A stretch of 64,000 nt of DNA, taken from assembly GCF_032670585.1 (NCBI RefSeq), contig NZ_JAVQHL010000002.1:1054001-1118000 (forward strand), in the 5' to 3' direction. Positions 58,371 through 64,000 of this stretch are shown here, piece after piece. This DNA comes from Ostreiculturibacter nitratireducens. Lineage in GTDB: Bacteria > Pseudomonadota > Alphaproteobacteria > Rhodobacterales > Rhodobacteraceae. The notes beneath the pieces are model-generated. The model was not told the DNA's origin. It did not search any database and saw nothing but the letters and a program-made list of their open reading frames with translations. Both the position numbers and the translations under genes were made by a program. Position 1 is the first letter of the stretch, and each line of letters begins with the position of its first letter.

Positions 58371-59669
58371 TCAGGTCCTTTCGGCGGGGGCAACGGGCTT
58401 CCCGCCCACCCACACGGCCCTCACCGCCCGGTCGTCGCCCATCATGATCGTCGGGAAGAGCGCCTCCCAGATATCCCCGGCGCGGGTCGCGCGCTGGGCG
58501 ATGGCGGGCGTGGAGGCGAGGTCGATCACCACGATGTCGGCCTCCATCCCCGGCATCAGGTTGCCGACCCTGTCCTCGATTCTGAGCGCGCGGGCCGAGC
58601 CCTGCGTCGCCAGCCACCAGAGCTGCGCGGGATGCAGCGCGACATGGCGAAGCTGCGCCACCTCGTAGGCGGCCGCCATCGTCCGCAGCATCGAGAAGGA
58701 CGACCCGCCTCCGGTATCCGTCGCGAGCCCGATCCGTTGACCCTGCGCCATGAGACCCGCCATGTCGAAGAGCCCGGAGCCGATGAAGGTGTTCGAGGTC
58801 GGGCAGTGGACGAGGCTCGCGCCCACTTCGTAGAGCCGGTCCCGCTCGCGCTCCGTCAGGTGGATCGCGTGGCCGAAGACCGCGCCGGGGCCGAGCAGAA
58901 GGAAGCGTTCGTAGGTGTCGAGATAGTCGCGCGCGTCGGGGAAAAGGCTGCGCACCCACTCGATCTCGTCGTGTTGTTCGGACAGGTGCGTCTGCATCAG
59001 GCAGGTGGGCTTCTCTGACCAGAGGGTGCCCAGTGCCTCCAGCTGCGCGGGCGTCGACGTCGGCGAGAAACGCGGCGTAATCACATAGGAGAGGCGGTCG
59101 ACCCCGTGCCATTTCTCCAGGAGCCGCTTGGAGTCGTCGTAGGCCGACTGCGCGGTGTCGCGCAGGCCGTCGGGAGCATTGCGGTCCATGCAGGTCTTGC
59201 CCGCAAACGCGCGCAGCCCCCTCTCACGCGCGGCGGTGAAGAAGGCGTCCACGCTTTCGGGGTGAATCGTGCAGTAGCTCGCCATCGTGGTCGTGCCGTT
59301 CGCCAGCGCGAGGTCGAAGTAGCGCCCCGCGACCTCGGCGGCATAGGCGGGGTCGGAGAACCGCATCTCTTCAGGAAAGGTGTAGGTGTTCAGCCAGTCG
59401 ATCAGCCGCTTGCCCCAGCTCGCGATGATACCAGTCTGCGGATAGTGCATGTGCGCGTCGATGAAGCCCGCCGAGATCAGCGCCTCTCCGTAGTCGTGAA
59501 CCCGCGCATCGGGATGCGCGGCCCGAAGTGTTACTGCGTCGCCGGTGACGGCGATCTTGCCGTCCCTCACCAGAACCGCGCCGCGCGAGACATGTCGCGC
59601 GGCCTCCGGTCCTTCGGCGAAGGGATCGGCTGCGAAGGCGAGCGTCTGGCCGATGAGCAGGTCTTCCAT
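58371..59669 (-). CDS. guaD: Guanine deaminase
   Basis: A 432-residue zinc amidohydrolase that converts guanine to xanthine. Motifs: FIDAHMHYPQTGIIASWGKRLIDWLNTYTFPEE, TCMDRNAPDGLRDTAQSAYDDS, TCLMQTHLSEQHDEIEWV, AIHLTERERDRL, LVHCPTSNTFIGSGLFDM and GLATDTGGGSSFSMLRTM, which are diagnostic for guanine deaminase. The gene runs towards the 8-oxoguanine deaminase gene, 12 bases between the ends. Confidence 0.95.
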   Translation of the reverse strand: MEDLLIGQTLAFAADPFAEGPEAARHVSRGAVLVRDGKIAVTGDAVTLRAAHPDARVHDYGEALISAGFIDAHMHYPQTGIIASWGKRLIDWLNTYTFPEEMRFSDPAYAAEVAGRYFDLALANGTTTMASYCTIHPESVDAFFTAARERGLRAFAGKTCMDRNAPDGLRDTAQSAYDDSKRLLEKWHGVDRLSYVITPRFSPTSTPAQLEALGTLWSEKPTCLMQTHLSEQHDEIEWVRSLFPDARDYLDTYERFLLLGPGAVFGHAIHLTERERDRLYEVGASLVHCPTSNTFIGSGLFDMAGLMAQGQRIGLATDTGGGSSFSMLRTMAAAYEVAQLRHVALHPAQLWWLATQGSARALRIEDRVGNLMPGMEADIVVIDLASTPAIAQRATRAGDIWEALFPTIMMGDDRAVRAVWVGGKPVAPAERT

Positions 59670-59819
59670 GCTGCGGGTCTCCTGTCCGTCGAGGCCAGAC
59701 TAGGGGGCTTTGGCGGCAACGTAAATTTGCCGCTTGCCTCTGTTTCTTTGAAACACCTTCCGATAAGGTCCGCGCAATCGCGGCGCGGGAGGCTAACAAG
59801 CCCGGACGAGGGAGCATTC

Positions 59820-61202
59820 ATGGCCGAAAACCAGGCGGAAGAGCACGAGTGGGACGACGAGGACTACGGCCTCGATTCCCGTGTCGTCGACCAGATCCTT
59901 GATGCCGTCGAGGCCGAGGATACCGCGCGACTGAACGAGCTTCTCGAGCCGCTCCACGCCGCCGACATCGCCGACCTTCTGGAACAGGTGAGCGCGTCCG
60001 AGCGGCGCGATCTTCTGCGGCTGTGGTCAGGCGAGATCGACGGCGAGATCCTGTCGGAGATCGACGAGGCGATCCGCGAGGAGGTGATCGAATACCTGCC
60101 GCGGGAAGTCCTGGCCGAGGCTGTCCGCGAGCTTGATTCAGACGACGTCGTCGACCTCATCGAGGACCTCGAGGAGCCGCAGCAGGAAATCATCCTCAGC
60201 TCGCTCGAGGAAAGCGACCGGGCGGCGGTCGAGCAATCGCTGACTTATCCGGAATACTCCGCCGGCCGCCTCATGCAACGCGAGGTGGTGACGGCACCCG
60301 AACACTGGTCCGTCGGCGAGGCGATCGACTACCTGCGTTCGGCCGAGGAACTGCCGGACCAGTTCTACCACGTCATCCTCATCGATCCCCGGGTGCATCC
60401 GGTGGGCTACGTCACGCTCGGCAAGCTGTTGTCGTCGCGGCGCGACGTGATGCTCAGGGACCTCGCCGAGGACAGCTTTCGCACGATTTCCGTCTACGAG
60501 GAGGAAGGCGACGTCGCCTATGCCTTCAACCAGTACCACCTGATCTCGGCGCCGGTGGTGGACGACGACGGACGGCTCGCCGGCGTCATCACCATCGACG
60601 ACGCCATGACGGTTCTCGACGAAGAGCACGAGGAAGACATCCTGCGCCTTGCCGGTGTCGGCGAGGGGAGCCTGTCGGACCGCGTGATCGAGACGACGAA
60701 GCAGCGCCTGCCCTGGCTTGGCGTGAACCTGGCGACGGCGATCATCGCTTCAATCGTCATCGCGCAGTTCGAGGATGTCATCGCGCAGATCGTGGCGCTG
60801 GCCGTGCTCATGCCGATCGTCGCCTCGATGGGCGGAAATGCGGGGACGCAGTCGCTGACTGTCGCGGTCCGTTCGATAGCGACGCGCGACCTCACCGGGT
60901 CGAACGTCTGGCGGGTGGTCCGGCGCGAGGCTCTCGTGGGCCTCGTGAACGGGCTGATTTTCGCGGTGGTCATGGGGATCATCGGCTGGATATGGTTCGG
61001 CCTGCCGGGAATCGGCGGCGTGATCGCCGCGGCCATGGTGGTGAACCTGCTGATCGCCGGGCTCGCGGGAATCCTCATTCCTGTCGCACTCGACAAGATT
61101 GGAGTCGATCCCGCGCTCGCGTCGGGTGCCTTTGTGACGACAGTTACGGACGTGGTGGGCTTCTTCGCCTTCCTTGGCCTCGCAGCGGTATTCCTCCTAT
61201 GA
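59820..61202 (+). CDS. mgtE: Magnesium transporter MgtE
   Basis: A 460-residue magnesium channel. The N-terminal superhelical domain (LNELLEPLHAADIADLLEQV, YLPREVLAEAVRELDSDDVVDLIEDLEEP) is followed by two CBS domains (about residues 140-265) and five transmembrane helices. The helices include the conserved pore stretch VLMPIVASMGGNAGTQSLTVAVRSIATRDL. Its stop overlaps the next start (ATGA). The ATG at 59820 has GAGGGAG upstream; the longer frame from 59106 is antisense to guaD and not coding. Confidence 0.95.
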   Translation: MAENQAEEHEWDDEDYGLDSRVVDQILDAVEAEDTARLNELLEPLHAADIADLLEQVSASERRDLLRLWSGEIDGEILSEIDEAIREEVIEYLPREVLAEAVRELDSDDVVDLIEDLEEPQQEIILSSLEESDRAAVEQSLTYPEYSAGRLMQREVVTAPEHWSVGEAIDYLRSAEELPDQFYHVILIDPRVHPVGYVTLGKLLSSRRDVMLRDLAEDSFRTISVYEEEGDVAYAFNQYHLISAPVVDDDGRLAGVITIDDAMTVLDEEHEEDILRLAGVGEGSLSDRVIETTKQRLPWLGVNLATAIIASIVIAQFEDVIAQIVALAVLMPIVASMGGNAGTQSLTVAVRSIATRDLTGSNVWRVVRREALVGLVNGLIFAVVMGIIGWIWFGLPGIGGVIAAAMVVNLLIAGLAGILIPVALDKIGVDPALASGAFVTTVTDVVGFFAFLGLAAVFLL

Positions 61203-61780
61203 ACCTCGAACTTCCCGACCAGATGACCGAACTCAGCCTCACCGAGCAGAAGACCGAAGCTCGGCGGCTTGCCTTTGCCGCCCGGAAGGCTGCCCATGCT
61301 GCCGGGCAGGGGCGCGCGGCCGAGCGGCTCGCCGAGGTGCTTGCGCCCTATGCCGGCAAACCACTTGCCGGCTACATGCCCATGCGGACGGAAATCGACC
61401 CCTTGCCGGCGATGGCCGCGCACGAGGGGCAGGTCGGCGTGCCCGTGATCCTCGGCGCGGGTCAGGCGCTTCGTTTCCGGGAATGGTCGGCCACGGCGCC
61501 GATGGTCACCGGAGATTTCGGCGCGCTCATCCCGGAGACGGGCAACTGGATCGACCCCGAGGTCCTGATCGTCCCGCTCGTCGCCTTCGACCGGCGCGGC
61601 TATCGGCTGGGCTATGGCGGGGGCTTCTACGACCGGACGCTCGAAGGGCTGAAGGCGCTTCACCCGGTCGTCGCCATCGGCTTCGCCTTTGGCGCGCAGG
61701 AACTTCCCGAGGTCCCGATCGAGCCGACCGACCAGCGCCTGGATTTCATCGTCACCGAAAGCGAAGTGCTGAGCTTCTAG
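61199..61780 (+). CDS. 5-formyltetrahydrofolate cyclo-ligase
   Basis: A 193-residue enzyme that turns 5-formyl-THF into 5,10-methenyl-THF with ATP. Motifs: LTEQKTEARRLAFAARKAAHAAG at the start, GYMPMRTEIDPLPAM, and VPLVAFDRRGYRLGYGGGFYDRTLEGL, the nucleotide and folate site. The ATG at 61199 overlaps the mgtE stop. MTELSLTEQ at 61223 is an alternative start. The gene is convergent with the alpha/beta hydrolase, overlapping by four bases. Confidence 0.93.
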   Translation: MNLELPDQMTELSLTEQKTEARRLAFAARKAAHAAGQGRAAERLAEVLAPYAGKPLAGYMPMRTEIDPLPAMAAHEGQVGVPVILGAGQALRFREWSATAPMVTGDFGALIPETGNWIDPEVLIVPLVAFDRRGYRLGYGGGFYDRTLEGLKALHPVVAIGFAFGAQELPEVPIEPTDQRLDFIVTESEVLSF

Positions 61781-62883
61781 TCCTCGCCGAGGAAGCCGAG
61801 GATCAGCGCGTTCACCGCTTCGGGCCTTTCCGCCGCCATCAGGTGCCCCGCCTCGATCACTTCGACGCGGGCATCCGGGACGTCCGCGACGGAGGCGCGG
61901 GCGGCCTCGGGATCGCCGACGACGTTGTCGCGCGTGCCGAAGACGAAGAGCGTGGGTACGGACAGCGCCTGTCGTTCCTCCGCCGAAAAGGGCCAGGGCG
62001 CGACCTTCGCGGGGAAGGTGCCGGACATCAGCAGCGGGAACCATTCGGCGTAGTCCGCCCGGAGCTTCGCGCTGTCGCTGAAAGCCCAGCGGAAGGTCGC
62101 GTCCTGCACCGGCTTCACCGGGAAAAGCTGGGCGAGCGTGATGGCGATCGCGGCGCGGGTGGCTCCGGAATAGCCCATCGGGCCGAGGAGGACGAGCTTC
62201 TCGACCCTTTCGGGGTAGTGGAGCGCGTAGTTCGTGGCGATGAACCCGCCCTCGGACGCTCCCACGACCGGGGCGCGCATCACGCCAAGAAGCGTCGCGA
62301 CTTCGGCGTAGTGGTCGGCCTCGTCCTTGCCCGTCCGCATCCGGTTCGAAAGGTCCGCGTATTCGGAGAGCCCCGCGTCGCTTATGAGGTCTATCGCGTA
62401 GATCCGGTAATTCCTCGACAGTTCTTCGGCGTTGTACTTCCACGACCAGCCCGCCACGCCCGAGGCGTGCAGAAGTAGCAGCGGTGGCGCGTCCTCCGCG
62501 CCGCTCGCGATCACGTGGACCGGGCCGTAGCGGGTTCCGACAATTTTCTCCTCGTAAGGCACAGGCCATTCGGCCAGCTTCTCGGCGTAGATCGCGTGGA
62601 AACGGGCGCGGATTTCAGGGCTGCCGTAGATGGACGTCCGCTCGATCGAAGCCGCCGTGACTGCGAGACCCGCGATGGCGACGAGCGCGGTCGCTCCGCG
62701 CCAGATCCATCCGCGCCGGCCGAACATCCGCCGGAACATCCTTCCGGCGAAGGGAAGGCACAGGAGGGCCAGTGCCACGAATACGGCCGCGACGCGAGGG
62801 GTGTCGTTCAGGGACGCTGACAGAGCGGCGAGGGCGAAGACGAGGCCGAACAAATAGCCGAACGCAGCAAGCAAATTTCGCAT
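61777..62883 (-). CDS. Membrane-anchored alpha/beta hydrolase
   Basis: A 368-residue protein with three hydrophobic segments in the first 90 residues. An alpha/beta-hydrolase domain follows: LLLLHASGVAGWSWKYN (oxyanion region), VVGASEGGFIATNYA (nucleophile Ser in GASEGG), FVFGTRDNVVGDPEAA (Asp) and VEVIEAGHLMAAERPE (His). A complete catalytic triad is therefore present. The substrate is unknown. It faces the YmdB-type gene across about 105 bases. Confidence 0.88.
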   Translation of the reverse strand: MRNLLAAFGYLFGLVFALAALSASLNDTPRVAAVFVALALLCLPFAGRMFRRMFGRRGWIWRGATALVAIAGLAVTAASIERTSIYGSPEIRARFHAIYAEKLAEWPVPYEEKIVGTRYGPVHVIASGAEDAPPLLLLHASGVAGWSWKYNAEELSRNYRIYAIDLISDAGLSEYADLSNRMRTGKDEADHYAEVATLLGVMRAPVVGASEGGFIATNYALHYPERVEKLVLLGPMGYSGATRAAIAITLAQLFPVKPVQDATFRWAFSDSAKLRADYAEWFPLLMSGTFPAKVAPWPFSAEERQALSVPTLFVFGTRDNVVGDPEAARASVADVPDARVEVIEAGHLMAAERPEAVNALILGFLGED

Positions 62884-62988
62884 CCAAGGCCCTCCGATTG
62901 CCCTGTGCGCCGCCCCGGGAAGCCTAGGCGCCCCCCGTCGGTGCGGCAACCCCTTGCCCTTCGGGCGTGGGGGCCCTAGGCAGAAGCC

Positions 62989-63801
62989 ATGAAACTCCTA
63001 TTTCTCGGCGATGTCGTTGGCCGCGCGGGGCGCGCGGCGATCACCCAGAGGCTTCCGACGCTCAGGGCGGAGTGGAGCCTCGATTTCGTCGTGGTGAACG
63101 GCGAAAACGCCACGGGCGGCATGGGCATTTCCCCGGACCACGCCCGCGCGATCCTCTCGGCCGGGGCGGATTGCCTGACGCTTGGCGACCATGCCTTCGA
63201 CCAGAAGGACATGATGCAGTTCATCGAGCAGGAGCCGCGCATCCTCAGGCCGCTCAATTATGCGAAGGCCGCCCCCGGGAAGGGGGCGCGGCTCTTCGAG
63301 GCCAAGGGTGGTCGGAAGGTGCTCGTGGCGCAGGCCCTGGGCCAGGTCTTCATGAAGCGCGCCTTCGACGATCCTTTCTCGGCCGTGGACGCGGTCCTTC
63401 GCGCCCATCCGCTGGGCGGGCTCGCCCAGGCCACGATCGTCGACATGCACTGCGAGGCGACCTCCGAGAAGATGGCGATGGGCCACTGGTGCGACGGACG
63501 GGCGAGCCTCGTCGTAGGCACCCATACCCACATCCCCACGGCCGACGCGCAGATCCTGTCGGCCGGCACCGGATACCAGAGCGACGCCGGCATGTGCGGC
63601 GACTACAACTCGGTCATCGGCATGGACCGGGCTGAACCCATGCGCCGGTTCATCACCGGCATGGGCAAGGAAAGGCTTACCCCCGCGAACGGAGAGGCGA
63701 CGCTGTCGGGCACCTATGTCGAGACCGACGACAAGACCGGCCTCGCGACGCGCATCCGGATGATCCGCGTGGGAGGACGGCTGGAAGCAGCCGCACCATG
63801 A
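62989..63801 (+). CDS. YmdB-family metallophosphoesterase
   Basis: A 270-residue dinuclear metal phosphoesterase: LLFLGDVVGRAGRAAI, FVVVNGENATGGMGI, LGDHAFDQKDMMQF (GDH), HCEATSEKMAMGHWCDGRASLVVGTHTHIPTAD and GMCGDYNSVIGM (final ligands). These are diagnostic for the YmdB/TIGR00282 family, which hydrolyses cyclic nucleotides in Bacillus. The stop overlaps the next start (ATGA). Confidence 0.94.
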   Translation: MKLLFLGDVVGRAGRAAITQRLPTLRAEWSLDFVVVNGENATGGMGISPDHARAILSAGADCLTLGDHAFDQKDMMQFIEQEPRILRPLNYAKAAPGKGARLFEAKGGRKVLVAQALGQVFMKRAFDDPFSAVDAVLRAHPLGGLAQATIVDMHCEATSEKMAMGHWCDGRASLVVGTHTHIPTADAQILSAGTGYQSDAGMCGDYNSVIGMDRAEPMRRFITGMGKERLTPANGEATLSGTYVETDDKTGLATRIRMIRVGGRLEAAAP

Positions 63802-64000
63802 CCCGCGCGGCCCTGCTCCTCGCGCTTTTGTGCATCGGGGCGGGGTGGGGCTTCACCCAGCCTCTGGCCAAGATCGCGGTCTCGGAGGGCTATCGCGGCT
63901 TCGGGATCATCGTCTGGCAGTTCGCCATCGGCGTGTTCGTCCTTGGCGTCATCACGGCGCTGCGCGGCCGGCGCCTTCCGCTCGGCCGCGCGCCGCTGGC
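63798..64000 (+). CDS. EamA/DMT transporter (3' end outside window)
   Basis: The first 67 codons are seen: MTRAALLLALLCIGAGWGFT, then QPLAKIAVSEGYRGFGIIVWQFAIGVFVLG, two transmembrane helices with the GAGWGFTQP pattern of DMT-family permeases. The start overlaps the YmdB stop (ATGA), so the two genes are co-translated. The rest lies past the right edge. Confidence 0.8.
   Translation, partial: MTRAALLLALLCIGAGWGFTQPLAKIAVSEGYRGFGIIVWQFAIGVFVLGVITALRGRRLPLGRAPL

Noticed and set aside
59106..59819. N-terminal extension of mgtE by more than 230 codons
   Set aside because: The extension is antisense to guaD and has no MgtE sequence; ATG 59820 has a good ribosome site.

Overview
The window is GC-rich, densely packed chromosomal DNA from an alphaproteobacterium, most likely Rhodobacterales (Rhodobacteraceae/Paracoccaceae). 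Pointers to this are GcrA, DUF1467, two DUF6455 proteins, a DUF1127 protein next to a LysR regulator, RluB with an Arg/Pro-rich repeat tail, the MatB-AcuI pair and sites matching the FnrL consensus TTGAY-N4-RTCAA. I found no tRNA, rRNA, insertion sequence, prophage or CRISPR array. The only structured RNA gene recognised is rnpB.

Layout. 1-9.7 kb: LysR regulator (cut by the left edge), hemerythrin-like protein, GNAT acetyltransferase, response regulator, methylmalonyl-CoA epimerase with DUF1467, nitroreductase with an EI24 membrane protein, secreted RCC1 propeller, histone-deacetylase-fold amidohydrolase, DUF167, and a secreted ClpP-like/LprI protein. 9.8-20.1 kb: M48 lipoprotein, DUF2254, two DUF6455 proteins, DgkA, cytochrome c, a mini cytochrome-oxidase-I-like protein, CDGSH protein, RimO, FadL-type porin, GcrA, DUF374 acyltransferase and a glycosyltransferase. 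20.2-32 kb: a helix-hairpin-helix protein, then the most unusual block. That block holds two tandem periplasmic-binding-protein/OmpA fusions, a transmembrane Ser/Thr kinase with a PDZ-like end, an FHA protein, a PP2C phosphatase, a P-loop GTPase, a possible roadblock-like partner and an acidic multidomain protein, all in one orientation.

32-43.6 kb: MatB, AcuI, DMT transporter, CAP protein, Dtd, PfkB kinase and Hsp20, then a reverse-strand operon of XpaC, TelA, DUF2927 lipoprotein, SPFH-GYF protein and zinc-ribbon protein, led by a 31-residue membrane peptide. 43.8-52.9 kb: RluB, TadA, a metallo-beta-lactamase-fold hydrolase, a ceramidase-like protein, GatC/GatA, an Excalibur lipoprotein, an amidase, rnpB, RpmG and a Bax-inhibitor-1 protein. 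53-64 kb: DUF1127 with a divergent LysR, quinone oxidoreductase, XRE regulator, a HisN-like phosphatase, two purine deaminases, MgtE, 5-formyl-THF cyclo-ligase, alpha/beta hydrolase, a YmdB-type phosphoesterase, and an EamA transporter cut by the right edge.

How it fits together. Most genes are housekeeping or family-typical. Two blocks look like coherent systems of uncertain function. The kinase/FHA/phosphatase/GTPase block with peptidoglycan-binding sensors (21.4-32.0 kb) resembles the phospho-signalling module of some type VI secretion loci, but no secretion gene is visible. The SPFH/zinc-ribbon/TelA/XpaC operon (38.2-43.6 kb) looks like a membrane-stress module. Two consensus FnrL boxes and one near-consensus box suggest oxygen-responsive control of Hsp20, the glycosyltransferase/HhH pair and cytochrome c. 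All functional calls come from reading translations and motifs by eye; no database search was run.
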